Positions 55,628 through 64,000 of a stretch of 64,000 nt of DNA are shown here, in pieces; within the stretch, counting starts at the first letter, position 1; every line of letters begins with the position of its first letter. The stretch is from Thalassospiraceae bacterium LMO-SO8 (GTDB lineage Bacteria > Pseudomonadota > Alphaproteobacteria > Rhodospirillales > Casp-alpha2): positions 2,746,001-2,810,000 of the forward strand of contig CP134226.1 of assembly GCA_031655335.1 (NCBI GenBank). The letters are read 5' to 3'. The notes beneath the pieces were generated by a model that worked only from the letters and a program-made list of their open reading frames with translations, was not told the DNA's origin and made no database searches. The translations under genes and the position numbers were made by a program.

Positions 55628-55635
55628 GCGGACGC

Positions 55636-56487
55636 ATGACCCAGAAATTCTCCGGCACCGATACCTTCGTCGCGACCGAGGACCTGCAGGTCGCGGTCAA
55701 CGCCGCCATCAACCTGGAACGCCCGCTGCTGATCAAGGGTGAGCCGGGCACGGGCAAGACCGTGCTGGCGGCCGAGGTCGCCGCCGCCATCGGGGCACCC
55801 CTGATCCAATGGCATGTGAAGTCGACCACCCGGGCGCAGCAGGGGCTTTATGAATACGACGCCGTGGCGCGGCTGCGCGATTCGCAGCTCGGCGACGCCC
55901 GGGTCCACGACATCGGCAACTACATCATCCGCGGCAAATTGTGGGAGGCTTTCGACGCGCCCGAGCGCCCGGTGCTGCTGATCGACGAAATCGACAAGGC
56001 CGATATCGAGTTCCCCAACGACCTGCTGCTCGAACTCGACCGCATGGAATTCTTTGTCTACGAGACCAAGGAAACCGTGAAGGCGGCGCGGCGGCCGATC
56101 GTCATCATCACGTCGAACAACGAAAAGGAACTGCCGGACGCCTTCCTGCGACGCTGTTTCTTCCATTACATCCGCTTCCCCGACGAAGACACCATGCGGC
56201 GCATCATCGACGTCCACCATCCGGGCATCCAGAAGCGCCTGGTGGCCGAGGCGCTCAACCTGTTCTACGAACTGCGCGACGTGCCGGGCCTGAAGAAGAA
56301 GCCGTCGACGTCGGAACTGCTCGACTGGCTGAAGCTGCTGATGATCGAAGATATTCCGCCGGAAACCCTGCGGTCCAACGATAAGAAGGACCTGATCCCG
56401 CCGCTCTACGGTGCCTTGTTGAAGAACGAGCAGGACGTCCACCTGTTGGAGCGGCTGGCTTTCCTCAACCGCCGCGAGGGACACTGA
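55636..56487 (+). CDS. MoxR-family AAA+ ATPase
   Basis: 283 residues. Walker A GEPGTGKT (35-42), Walker B PVLLIDEIDKADIEFPNDLL (with the MoxR-type EFPN segment), sensor 1 PIVIITSNNEKELPDAFLRR with its Arg finger. MoxR proteins help mature enzyme complexes, often with a VWA-domain partner. A CoxE-like VWA protein is encoded about 2.1 kb further on (58618-59793), so the two may act together as in carbon monoxide dehydrogenase or other metalloenzyme maturation, though the target is unknown. Its neighbours are alaS and a zinc-ribbon membrane protein. Confidence 0.9.
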   Translation: MTQKFSGTDTFVATEDLQVAVNAAINLERPLLIKGEPGTGKTVLAAEVAAAIGAPLIQWHVKSTTRAQQGLYEYDAVARLRDSQLGDARVHDIGNYIIRGKLWEAFDAPERPVLLIDEIDKADIEFPNDLLLELDRMEFFVYETKETVKAARRPIVIITSNNEKELPDAFLRRCFFHYIRFPDEDTMRRIIDVHHPGIQKRLVAEALNLFYELRDVPGLKKKPSTSELLDWLKLLMIEDIPPETLRSNDKKDLIPPLYGALLKNEQDVHLLERLAFLNRREGH

Positions 56488-56494
56488 GGCGGCC

Positions 56495-56806
56495 ATGAAG
56501 TGCCCCGCCTGCGGCACCCGGTTCAAACGCCTGTCCAGCTGGCCCCTGGCCGCCGGGCGGCCCGTCGTCTGTCCCGAATGCGGCACGGCGAGCAAGCGGT
56601 TGGGCCGCTGGAAACCGCTGCTGATCGCCATCGGCATGTTGTTCGTGTTCCAGCAGATGATCGGCATGTTCGCCCTGACCGGGATGGGTACGGTGATCCT
56701 GCTGGCCGGCCTGATCCTTTTGTCCATGACCGTGGACGAGGCGACCATTACCCTGGTTCCCGTGAGCGGCCCGGCCCCCGGCCCGGAAGACGCGCCCAAG
56801 GCCTGA
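56495..56806 (+). CDS. Small zinc-ribbon membrane protein
   Basis: 103 residues. The N-terminus has two CPxC pairs (Cys3/Cys6 and Cys26/Cys29), a zinc-ribbon arrangement, followed by a hydrophobic hairpin (PLLIAIGMLFVFQQMIGMFA and TVILLAGLILLSM, about 45-79). A short polar tail closes it. The function is unknown. It starts 7 bp after the MoxR gene and is probably co-transcribed with it. Confidence 0.75.
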   Translation: MKCPACGTRFKRLSSWPLAAGRPVVCPECGTASKRLGRWKPLLIAIGMLFVFQQMIGMFALTGMGTVILLAGLILLSMTVDEATITLVPVSGPAPGPEDAPKA

Positions 56807-56867
56807 GGCCGTCCTCCCTGGTCCCCGGCGGGCCGGTCGGATAAGCTGACGCCTGAAGGGTGGCGTC

Positions 56868-58196
56868 ATGAACCTGAACACGATTCTCGATCCTGACCGG
56901 CTGCGCCAATGGCTTGATGCTGCGCTCGCCTGGCTCGACCTGCATCTGCTGGCCGTCGACAACCTTGTACAACTCGGCGTGATCGTCGCGACCTTCATCG
57001 CCGCGCGCCTTCTGTCGCCCCGGCTGGAGGCCGTTCTCGACCGGCGGCCGGATCATGGCTGGTACACAAGGTTCGGCGTTCCCGTGGCGGCGGCGCTCAA
57101 GCCCGTCGCCCGGCCGGTTCTGTGGCTGACGGCCCTGTGGTTCGCCGTGTTCGCGGCCAAGGGGGCGGCCTGGTCCTATCACTTGATGGAGGGCGCGGTT
57201 TCGCTGTTGACGGCCTGGGCGGTGATCCGCCTGGCGTCGGGCCTGATCCGCAACCCGTTCTGGGCCCGTGCCATCGCCGTTACCGCCTGGACCATCGCCG
57301 CCCTTAACCTGCTGGGCCTGCTCGACCCGGTCATGCGCACGCTCGACGACATGGCGCTCAACCTGGGGGAATTCCGCCTGTCCGTCCTCGGCATGATCAA
57401 GGCGGCGTTGCTGTCGGCCCTGTTCCTGTATCTCGCCTCCGTCACGTCGCGAATCGCGGAAACCCGCATCAACGCCTCGGACAGCCTGACGCCGTCCATG
57501 CGCGTGTTGTTCGGCAAGTTCGCGCGGGTGTTTCTCTACGCACTGGCCATCGCACTGGCCCTGGAAAGCGTGGGTATCAATCTGGCGGTCTTCGCCGTGT
57601 TCGGCGGGGCCTTAGGCCTTGGCATCGGTTTTGGCCTACAGAAGGTCGTCTCGAACCTGATGTCGGGGGTGATCCTGCTGATGGACCGCTCGGTCAAGCC
57701 CGGCGACGTGATCGCCGTCGGCGATACCTTCGGCTGGATCAACACGCTGGGTGCCCGCTATGTCTCGGTCATCACCCGCGACGGTACGGAACACCTGATC
57801 CCCAATGAGGAGCTGATCTCCCAGCGCGTGGAGAACTGGTCCTATTCCAATTCCATGATCCGCCAGAAGGTGCCGATCGGCATCGACTACGGCGCCGACG
57901 TGCATCTGGCCCGGGAATTGGCGCTGCGGGCCGCCGACGGGGTCGCGCGGGTGCTGAAGGACCCCAAACCGGTCTGCCACCTGATCGAGTTCGGCGACAA
58001 CGCGGTGATTTTGGAACTCAGGTTCTGGATCGACGATCCGCAGAACGGCGTCGCCAACGTGCGCAGCGAGGTCCAACTGAATATCTGGGACCTTTACCAC
58101 GAACATGGGGTGGTGTTCCCGTTCCCGCAGCGCGACCTGCACCTGCGGTCGTCCGTGCCGATCAAGGTCGAGGTTTCTGGGCCGGACAAGGACTGA
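56868..58196 (+). CDS. Mechanosensitive channel, MscS family
   Basis: 442 residues. Several N-terminal membrane helices (to about 245), then the MscS pore helix and upper vestibule: GGALGLGIGFGLQKVVSNLM, SGVILLMDRSVKPGDVIAVG and NEELISQRVENWSYSNSMIR, ending in the C-terminal alpha-beta domain. It releases solutes under membrane tension. It is larger than E. coli MscS, with extra N-terminal helices. The gap to the small zinc-ribbon gene is 61 bp. Confidence 0.9.
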   Translation: MNLNTILDPDRLRQWLDAALAWLDLHLLAVDNLVQLGVIVATFIAARLLSPRLEAVLDRRPDHGWYTRFGVPVAAALKPVARPVLWLTALWFAVFAAKGAAWSYHLMEGAVSLLTAWAVIRLASGLIRNPFWARAIAVTAWTIAALNLLGLLDPVMRTLDDMALNLGEFRLSVLGMIKAALLSALFLYLASVTSRIAETRINASDSLTPSMRVLFGKFARVFLYALAIALALESVGINLAVFAVFGGALGLGIGFGLQKVVSNLMSGVILLMDRSVKPGDVIAVGDTFGWINTLGARYVSVITRDGTEHLIPNEELISQRVENWSYSNSMIRQKVPIGIDYGADVHLARELALRAADGVARVLKDPKPVCHLIEFGDNAVILELRFWIDDPQNGVANVRSEVQLNIWDLYHEHGVVFPFPQRDLHLRSSVPIKVEVSGPDKD

Positions 58197-58199
58197 TCG

Positions 58200-58508
58200 T
58201 CAGGTGATGATCTCGCCGGTCACGTTGTCGACGACGACGGGCGATTCGAAATAGGTCAGCACCGGCGGCGCGCCGTAGCGCTCGGTGATCGAGGCCCGCC
58301 AGGCGTCGTTCAGCAGCGCGTCGGCCTCGGCCCGCGTGTTGAACACATAGGCCCCGCCGCCTTTCATCTGGTCTTCGTTGTACAGGTAGATCTTGCGCAC
58401 CAGGCCGGGGGCGCCCAGGTACTTTTTCGAACTGTCGCGGTAGCGCTGGGTGGCGTCCGCCAGGGTCGTTCCGGGCGGCAGGTCGAAGTTGACGACGACG
58501 GTGATCAT
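58200..58508 (-). CDS. Small YdhR-type monooxygenase-fold protein
   Basis: 102 residues from the ATG at 58508; the longer frame from 58571 runs into the upstream region. A dimeric alpha-beta-barrel-like pattern is visible: MITVVVNFDLPPGTTLADAT, YLGAPGLVRKIYLYNEDQMK, GGGAYVFNTRAEADALLNDA. This resembles the YdhR monooxygenase-like family. The substrate is unknown. It is convergent with the mscS gene. Confidence 0.75.
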   Translation of the reverse strand: MITVVVNFDLPPGTTLADATQRYRDSSKKYLGAPGLVRKIYLYNEDQMKGGGAYVFNTRAEADALLNDAWRASITERYGAPPVLTYFESPVVVDNVTGEIIT

Positions 58509-58617
58509 GGATGGCTCCCGTTCGGTTGTGCGCTTCAAGGGCGGCCAGCTTATCCGCTCCCCCGGCCGCATTGAAGCGGGATTGGCAGGGATGGGGTGGC
58601 GGGGCTAAGGTGCGGCC

Positions 58618-59793
58618 ATGTTCATCAATTTCTTCCTCGAACTTCGGTCGGCCAAGGTGCCCGTGTCCTTGCGGGAATACCTGACCCTGCTGGACGCCAT
58701 GGACGCCGGGCTGGCGGACTACAGCATCGAGCATTTCTACTATCTGTCCCGCGCCGCCCTGGTGAAGGACGAAAAGAACCTGGACAAGTTCGACCGGGTG
58801 TTCGGCCATGTGTTCAAGGGGCTGGAACAGACGGAACAGGTTGATGTTCAGGACATTCCCGAGGAATGGCTGCGCAAGCTGGCGGAGCGCACGCTGACGC
58901 CGGAGGAACGGGCGCAGATCGAGGCGTTGGGCGGCTGGGACAAGCTGATGGAGACCCTGAAGAAGCGCCTGGAGGAGCAGAAAAAGCGCCACCAGGGCGG
59001 GTCGAAATGGATCGGCACCGCCGGCACCTCGCCGTTCGGGGCCTACGGCTACAACCCGGAAGGGGTGCGCATCGGCCAGGACGACAACCGCAACTTCCGC
59101 GCCGTGAAGGTGTGGGACAAGCGCGAGTTCAAGAACCTGGACGACACGCTGGAACTCGGCACCCGCAACATCAAGGTGGCGCTGCGCCGTCTGCGCCAGT
59201 TCGCGCGCCAGGGGGCACCGACGGAACTGGACCTGGACGGCACGATCCGCAACACGGCCAAGCGGGGCTATCTCGACATCCGCATGGTGCCGGAACGCCA
59301 CAACGCGGTGAAGGTGCTGCTGTTCCTGGATGTGGGCGGGTCCATGAACCCGCACGTGCGGGTGATGGAGGAACTGTTTTCCGCCGCCCGCTCGGAATTC
59401 AAGCATCTGGAATATTTCTATTTCCACAACTGCCCGTACGAACGGGTGTGGAAGGACAATGTGCGCCGGCGCACGGATACCATCCCGACCTGGGAGGTCC
59501 TGCACACCTATCCGTCGGATTACAAAATCATCTTCGTCGGCGACGCGTCCATGAGCCCCTACGAGATCGCCTATCCCGGCGGCAGCGTCGAGCATTGGAA
59601 TGAGGAAGCGGGCAGCCTGTGGATGCAGCGCATCCTCGGCGTCTATTCGCGGGCGGTCTGGCTCAACCCCGTGAAAGAGGATTGGTGGGGCCACACCCAG
59701 TCCGTCGACATGATCCGGCGGCTGATGGGCGGGCGCATGTTCCCGCTGACCCTGGACGGCCTCGACCGGGCGACCCGCGAACTGGTGCGCTAG
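58618..59793 (+). CDS. CoxE-like VWA-domain protein
   Basis: 391 residues. The C-terminal half is a von Willebrand A-like domain with the MIDAS pattern DVGGS (Asp238 to Ser242; LLFLDVGGSMNPHVRVMEEL). The N-terminal part (FINFFLELRSAKVPVSLREY) is typical of CoxE-type VWA proteins that partner MoxR ATPases in metalloenzyme maturation. The MoxR-family gene at 55636 is the likely partner. The protein is close to the family's usual length. Confidence 0.85.
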   Translation: MFINFFLELRSAKVPVSLREYLTLLDAMDAGLADYSIEHFYYLSRAALVKDEKNLDKFDRVFGHVFKGLEQTEQVDVQDIPEEWLRKLAERTLTPEERAQIEALGGWDKLMETLKKRLEEQKKRHQGGSKWIGTAGTSPFGAYGYNPEGVRIGQDDNRNFRAVKVWDKREFKNLDDTLELGTRNIKVALRRLRQFARQGAPTELDLDGTIRNTAKRGYLDIRMVPERHNAVKVLLFLDVGGSMNPHVRVMEELFSAARSEFKHLEYFYFHNCPYERVWKDNVRRRTDTIPTWEVLHTYPSDYKIIFVGDASMSPYEIAYPGGSVEHWNEEAGSLWMQRILGVYSRAVWLNPVKEDWWGHTQSVDMIRRLMGGRMFPLTLDGLDRATRELVR

Positions 59794-59812
59794 GGCCGCC
59801 CGGTGGGCTGTT

Positions 59813-60361
59813 TTACTTCTTGGCCTTGTCCGCGTCGGCGGCGACCTGCATCTTGATGATCTTGTCCGGATCGACGGGCGGCTCGCCGCGTTCGAGCATG
59901 CCGACGAACTTCATGCCGTCCGTGACCTGACCCCAGACCGTGTACTGGCCGTCAAGATGGCTGGTCCGGGCAAAGCAGATGAAGAACTGGCTGTCGGCGC
60001 TGTTGGGATTCATGGACCGGGCCATGCCGACGGTGCCGCGTTTGAACGGCTCGGATGAGAATTCCGCCGGCAGGTTCTGGCCGCTGCCGCCCATGCCGGT
60101 GCCCGTGGGATCGCCGCCCTGGGCCATGAAGCCGCCGATGACGCGGTGGAACACCAGCCCGTCATAGAAGCCCTCGCGGGTCAGTTCCTTGATCCGCGCA
60201 ACATGCTTGGGCGCGAGATCCGGGCGCAGTTCGATCACCACGCGGCCGTGCGTGGTGTCCATGTAAAGGGTGTTTTCCGGGTCCATGGCTTCGGCGTCGT
60301 TCATCGCACCGATCCCCAGGACGAGAGCGAGCGCGGCGAAAAGGGACAGCAGACGTTGCAT
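59813..60361 (-). CDS. Periplasmic peptidyl-prolyl isomerase, cyclophilin type
   Basis: 182 residues with a signal peptide (LLSLFAALALVLGIGAMNDA). The cyclophilin core has FHRVIGGFMAQGGDPTGTGM, GTVGMARSMNPNSADSQFFI and LDGQYTVWGQVTDGMKFVGM. It catalyses cis-trans isomerisation of prolyl bonds during folding of exported proteins. The signal peptide points to the periplasm. It is convergent with the VWA gene and co-directional with the second cheZ. Confidence 0.92.
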   Translation of the reverse strand: MQRLLSLFAALALVLGIGAMNDAEAMDPENTLYMDTTHGRVVIELRPDLAPKHVARIKELTREGFYDGLVFHRVIGGFMAQGGDPTGTGMGGSGQNLPAEFSSEPFKRGTVGMARSMNPNSADSQFFICFARTSHLDGQYTVWGQVTDGMKFVGMLERGEPPVDPDKIIKMQVAADADKAKK

Positions 60362-60479
60362 GGAAAAAGACTCCCTTGGATTTCTCGGTTACGGATCAAA
60401 TCGTTCATATCATTATCCGGACGCTGGCCCGGACACCCCTTTGATTGTGGCGGTCGATGGTGACGGTTTCGGTTGCAGG

Positions 60480-61010
60480 CTAGTCGAACAACTTGTCGAT
60501 TTCGTCCTGAGTAACGCCTTCGCCCTGAAGCTGCGGGCCCTGAAGAAGCTTTTCGTCTTCCGACTGCTCTTCGGTTTCGACTTCGACGCTTTCGATGTGT
60601 TCCTTGCCGAAGATCTGGATCAGCGCGTTGACCCGCGTTTCCACGTAAGTCACCGACCGGGCGATCTTGGTTACGCGCTGGCCGGTGATGTCCTGAAAGG
60701 TGCAGGCTTCGAAGATGTTGGAGGAGTTGTTTTCCAACTCGTCCAGAAGGGCGAGGATTTCCGCGTTGTCGGTCTTGCCGCGGATCTTATCGATGGTATC
60801 GGTATTCTGCTCCACCACTTCCATGATCGAATTGGTGGCCTCTTCCGTGGCCCGGACGATGGCGTCAAGCTGGTCGGACATGTTGTCGAACCGACCGTTG
60901 CCTTCGTCGGAACGGGTGATCGCGGCCACTTCCTTGCGGACCCGCTGAATGTAATTGAAAAGGTTGAGGATTTCTGCCTGAAGCAGTTCCAGTTCTTCCT
61001 TGGTTTCCAT
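60480..61010 (-). CDS. CheZ-like phosphatase, second copy
   Basis: 176 residues from the ATG at 61010 (an ATG at 61022 is also possible). The helical hairpin carries CTFQDITGQRVTKI, the same catalytic motif as the cheZ at 34424, with Asp107 and Gln111. It ends in TQDEIDKLFD, again like the FliM CheY-binding peptide, preceded by LLQGPQ, which matches LLHGPQ in the first copy. It should dephosphorylate a CheY-type protein. It is encoded far from the chemotaxis genes, so it may serve a different CheY. Confidence 0.85.
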   Translation of the reverse strand: METKEELELLQAEILNLFNYIQRVRKEVAAITRSDEGNGRFDNMSDQLDAIVRATEEATNSIMEVVEQNTDTIDKIRGKTDNAEILALLDELENNSSNIFEACTFQDITGQRVTKIARSVTYVETRVNALIQIFGKEHIESVEVETEEQSEDEKLLQGPQLQGEGVTQDEIDKLFD

Positions 61011-61092
61011 TCGTCGAACCATCCGCCCTTGGTCTTATCTCTGTGATTTATTTCGCAGCATGGTAGCGGTTGGAACGAGAAAATCCATATAT

Positions 61093-62136
61093 TTAGACGT
61101 CTTTGTCCGAGGGGGCACCGTCACCCCGGAAGGCGGCCAGGATGCGCCGTGCGGCTTCGCTGGGGCCGACCGCGCCCTCGGCGACGGCGGGTTCCAGGTT
61201 GGCGAGCGCCTGCGTCACGGCGGGGGCGGCGCGGAGTTCGCCCAGCAGGGTTTCATTGACCTCGTTCCACATCCAGGTCCTGGCTTGCTCGGCGCGGCTG
61301 GCGTCGAACCGGCCGGACGATTGTGTCGCGGCGCGGAAGGCTTCGACCGATTGCCAGATATCGTCGAGCCCGTCGCCGGTGACGGCGGAACATTTCACAA
61401 CCCGGGGTGACCAGTCGGCGTTTTCCGGGCGCAGCAGGTGCAGGGCGGAGGTATAGTCCCGCCGCGCCCGTTCCGCCGCCGGCGCCAGGTCGCCGTCGGC
61501 CTTGTTGACGACGATCAGGTCGGCCATTTCGACGATGCCCTTCTTGATGCCCTGAAGGTCGTCGCCGCCACCGGGGGCGAGCAGCAACAGGAACATGTCG
61601 ACCAGGTCCTTGACCGCCGTCTCCGATTGGCCGACGCCGACGGTTTCGATCAGCACCACGTCGTAGCCCGCGGCCTCGACCGCGATGATGGCTTCCCGCG
61701 TGCGCCGGGCGACGCCGCCCAGGGTGCCGCCGGACGGCGAGGGCCGGATGTAGGCGTCGCGGCACCGGGCCAATTTTTCCATGCGCGTCTTGTCGCCCAG
61801 GATCGAGCCGCCCGAGCGCGGGCTGGTCGGATCGACGGCGAGCACGGCAACCTTGTGGCCGCGGTCGACCAGGGCCAGGCCGAAGGCCTCGATGAAGGTG
61901 GATTTGCCGACGCCTGGGATGCCGGTGATGCCGATGCGGATCGACCTGCCCGCCGCCGGCAGCAGGGCGCGGATCAGGGCTTCGGCCTGCACCCGGTGGT
62001 CGGCGCGGCCCGATTCCAGCAGGGTGATGGCGCGGGCGAGGGCGCGCAGGTCGCCGGCCGCGACCTTGGCGCCCAGGTCACGGGCCGTTGCCTCGGCGGT
62101 GGTGTCGGAGGCGGTCAACGGGGGTGCGGGCGTCAA
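61093..62136 (-). CDS. meaB: Methylmalonyl-CoA mutase-associated GTPase MeaB
   Basis: 347 residues from a TTG at 62136. AAGGG lies 6 bases upstream and the TTG overlaps the TGA of the preceding gene, as in translational coupling; the open frame upstream reads through another gene. G-protein motifs: [17 protein letters not shown] (Walker A), [38 protein letters not shown], and NKAD for guanine recognition. MeaB protects and loads adenosylcobalamin into methylmalonyl-CoA mutase. The mutase genes are not in this window. Confidence 0.92.
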   Translation of the reverse strand: MTPAPPLTASDTTAEATARDLGAKVAAGDLRALARAITLLESGRADHRVQAEALIRALLPAAGRSIRIGITGIPGVGKSTFIEAFGLALVDRGHKVAVLAVDPTSPRSGGSILGDKTRMEKLARCRDAYIRPSPSGGTLGGVARRTREAIIAVEAAGYDVVLIETVGVGQSETAVKDLVDMFLLLLAPGGGDDLQGIKKGIVEMADLIVVNKADGDLAPAAERARRDYTSALHLLRPENADWSPRVVKCSAVTGDGLDDIWQSVEAFRAATQSSGRFDASRAEQARTWMWNEVNETLLGELRAAPAVTQALANLEPAVAEGAVGPSEAARRILAAFRGDGAPSDKDV

Positions 62137-62498
62137 CGTCCGCCCTTGGTGGGATCCAGACCGAAGGCTTCCAGCGCCATGGCCTGCAACTTGATCTTCT
62201 GGTCCGGGCCCAGTTCGTCGAGAATCTTGGTTTTCTGTTTGCGCACGGCCAGGGCCTGTTGGATCAGCGCCTTGCGCTCGCCGGTCAGCTTGGGCTTGGA
62301 CGCCAGTTCCTTTTCCGCCGATTCCAACGCCTGGCGGGCGGCGGCGCGCAGTTCCTCGGCGCTGGCGGGCAGGGCCTCGGGTGCCGCCGCGGACGGGGGC
62401 GCCTTTTTGGCGCGCTCCTTGGCGGCATCCAAGGCCGAGCGGGCCTTCTTGTCCATGACCACGGACAACAGCGCTTTGGAAAAGACCTTTTTCAGCAT
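62133..62498 (-). CDS. Small unknown protein coupled to meaB
   Basis: 121 residues, Lys/Ala-rich and helical: [20 protein letters not shown], then [20 protein letters not shown] and [20 protein letters not shown]. No membrane segment beyond a weak N-terminal helix ([14 protein letters not shown]). No family recognised. The stop codon overlaps the meaB start, so translation is probably coupled. Encoded just downstream of the next unknown gene on the same strand. Confidence 0.7.
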   Translation of the reverse strand: MLKKVFSKALLSVVMDKKARSALDAAKERAKKAPPSAAAPEALPASAEELRAAARQALESAEKELASKPKLTGERKALIQQALAVRKQKTKILDELGPDQKIKLQAMALEAFGLDPTKGGR

Positions 62499-62607
62499 GC
62501 CGGAACCTTAATCCAGGTGTCCGCCGCAAGGGCGACGGCGCCAAGACTATCCTATGGCGGTCAGGGCTGACAAAGGGTTAACGAAGGATCCGGAAAATCG
62601 AGTGCGC

Positions 62608-63912
62608 CTAAAGGCGGCTCGGCGCTTCCTGTTCCGTGAAATCGGGAATCCAGCGCAGGAAATAGGGCAGGGCGCGGCGGCGTTGTTCCGCGTTCGTGCC
62701 GTGGCTCGACGTGAACGACTTGAACACGTTGTAGCCGAAGGCGTCCTTGGCGGTCAGGTACACCCAAAGGGCGGTCAGTTCGCCCGAACAGGGGGCGGTA
62801 TCCTTGATCAGCGCGTTGAGATGGTCGCGCGCCGCCCCTTCGCGCGCCTGGTTGGAGCCGTATTCCTGCTGCAGCATCTGTTTGACCGCCTGCTGCTCCT
62901 CGTCGACCTGTTCCGGGTAATACTCGAACAGGGACTTGAGGAAGACGAAGTCCTCGAACTTCGGCGGGCTGTAGGTGACTTCGGGCCCGGCGATGATGTT
63001 CCAGAACGCCTTGGCGTGATCCAGTTCGGTGGTGTCGGCCACGGCCTCGCGTTCGACGACTTTTTCCTCTTTCTGGAAAAAGCCGAGGAAGCCGCCGGTC
63101 TTCTTGGTCGTCACCTTGGTCTTCGCCGATTTCTGCGGTGGCGGTTTGTCGCTGGTCAAAAAGCGCTCGATGTCGGCCAGACCGTCTTCCCACATGCTGC
63201 GCACGGGGTTGGCCTTCTTCGGTTTGTCGAAGATTTCGCGGAACGCGCTTTCCTCGAAATTCCGGGCCTTCAACTCGTCGCCCAGCACCATGATGCGGCG
63301 GTTGGTGAAGAACCGATGCATGAAGTGTTCCTTGATCGCGGTCACAAGGTTGTCGCCGAAGCGGGTCGACAGCGGGAAGGGCGTGGGTGTCAGCGTGTGT
63401 TGCGGCACGTACCACAGCATGGCGCGCTTGCGCAGGTACTTGCAGATCTGTTCCGTGAAGGCCTCGGTGAAGGGGCTGTCTTCCCAGGGCTTTTCGGGCT
63501 TGGCCGGCTTCGCGGCGGCGGCCGGTTTGGCGGCGGGCTTGCCCTTGGCGGGCTTGCCCTTCGCGGCGCCCGCGGGTTTGGCATCCGCCCCCGCCGGGCG
63601 TTTCTTGCGCCGTTTCTTGCGCCTGGGGGCGTCCGCGTCCCCGGACACCTTGCCGAAGGCTTCCAGCAGTTCCGACGCGCGGATGCGCGCGCGCTGGGTG
63701 AATTCCGGGTCCTTCAACTGGCCGCAGGCTTCGAGGAAGGTCAGGGTGGTCTGGGTCGCCTGAACCACGTCGGGCTGCACCTTGCCGCCGGCGTTGGCCT
63801 TCAGCTCCTTGACGATGCCGTCCACGGCCTTATCGACAGCCGTCATCAGCGTCGCCTTGTCGGTATCGGGCGATAGGCCGGCCAGCGCATTGATGATGCT
63901 TTGCGTGCTCAA
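62608..63912 (-). CDS. Large unknown protein at the window edge
   Basis: 434 residues from a TTG at 63912, preceded by GGGG at a short distance; the open frame continues to 63969 and the true start is uncertain. Residues about 1-95 are helical, followed by a Lys/Ala/Pro-rich basic linker (about 95-150, with RRKKRRKKRPAGAD), then a conserved-looking globular region with CKYLRKRAMLWYVPQHTLTP and FTNRRIMVLGDELKARNFEE. No signal peptide, membrane helix or catalytic motif was identified. The basic linker may contact nucleic acid or membrane. No family recognised. Confidence 0.65.
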   Translation of the reverse strand: MSTQSIINALAGLSPDTDKATLMTAVDKAVDGIVKELKANAGGKVQPDVVQATQTTLTFLEACGQLKDPEFTQRARIRASELLEAFGKVSGDADAPRRKKRRKKRPAGADAKPAGAAKGKPAKGKPAAKPAAAAKPAKPEKPWEDSPFTEAFTEQICKYLRKRAMLWYVPQHTLTPTPFPLSTRFGDNLVTAIKEHFMHRFFTNRRIMVLGDELKARNFEESAFREIFDKPKKANPVRSMWEDGLADIERFLTSDKPPPQKSAKTKVTTKKTGGFLGFFQKEEKVVEREAVADTTELDHAKAFWNIIAGPEVTYSPPKFEDFVFLKSLFEYYPEQVDEEQQAVKQMLQQEYGSNQAREGAARDHLNALIKDTAPCSGELTALWVYLTAKDAFGYNVFKSFTSSHGTNAEQRRRALPYFLRWIPDFTEQEAPSRL

Positions 63913-64000
63913 ACGATACCCCTGGACCGCCCGGTGAAACTCAATCCCACCCGGCGGGCCGCTTCCCAAAAAAACACATGGCCAATCGACTGCGCCATCT

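Overview
The window reads as chromosomal DNA of a flagellated, high-GC alphaproteobacterium, most like Rhodospirillales. The reasons are FlaF and FliX (both alphaproteobacterial), a CckA-type hybrid kinase next to flhB, CtrA-like TTAA-N7-TTAA boxes, a Rnk/DksA pair with the cysteine-poor alphaproteobacterial DksA, and the order flgF-flgG-flgA-flgH. About three quarters of the window is flagellar. No rRNA, tRNA, CRISPR array, transposase or prophage gene was seen.

Layout. 1-2.9 kb: two tandem flagellin genes sharing an almost identical central tract. 3.1-10.7 kb: a flagellin-modification island with a TPR/GT9-like glycosyltransferase, a Maf (DUF115) protein, a sulfotransferase-like protein, an unrecognised helical protein and a TPR/GT41 (OGT-like) transferase. 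10.8-20.1 kb (minus strand): flaF, an oversized flgL, flgK, a flgN-like gene, the flgJ rod-binding domain, flgI and flgE. flgE has a sigma-54 promoter and an upstream inverted repeat. 20.3-24.3 kb: an fbpABC-type ferric iron ABC transporter with a Fur-like box. 24.7-26.2 kb: fliX, dksA and rnk. 26.7-30.3 kb (minus): flgF-flgG-flgA-flgH behind a second sigma-54 promoter. 30.7-39.8 kb (plus): fliL, fliM, a DUF6468 gene, motE, cheY, cheZ, two MotB-like genes and a 1074-residue TPR protein. 39.9-42.1 kb: a peroxiredoxin-like gene, an AraC regulator and a FecR-domain protein. 42.3-44.1 kb (minus): a stand-alone FlhB C-terminal domain, a small unknown, fliO and fliP. 44.4-47.9 kb (plus): flgB, flgC, fliE, fliQ, fliR and flhB. 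48.1-52.0 kb: cckA and recA. 52.3-64 kb: housekeeping and accessory genes (alaS, MoxR ATPase, MscS channel, CoxE-like VWA protein, cyclophilin, meaB), a second cheZ paralogue, and several unknowns.

How the genes work together. The export gate (FliO/P/Q/R, FlhB), rod and hook (FlgB/C/F/G, FliE, FlgE), rings (FlgH/I/A), hook-filament junction (FlgK/L) and filament (flagellins) are encoded with a C-ring component (FliM), stator-related proteins (MotB, MotE, FliL) and CheY/CheZ control. FliG, FliN, FliF, FliI and MotA are not in the window. The sequence suggests two regulatory layers: CckA/CtrA at early or branching promoters, and sigma-54 with an FlbD-like activator at the hook and rod promoters. 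Flagellin appears to be decorated by a multi-enzyme glycan island that may include sulfation. The most unusual structural signal is a beta-rich repeat occurring five times in FlgL and once in the hook protein FlgE.
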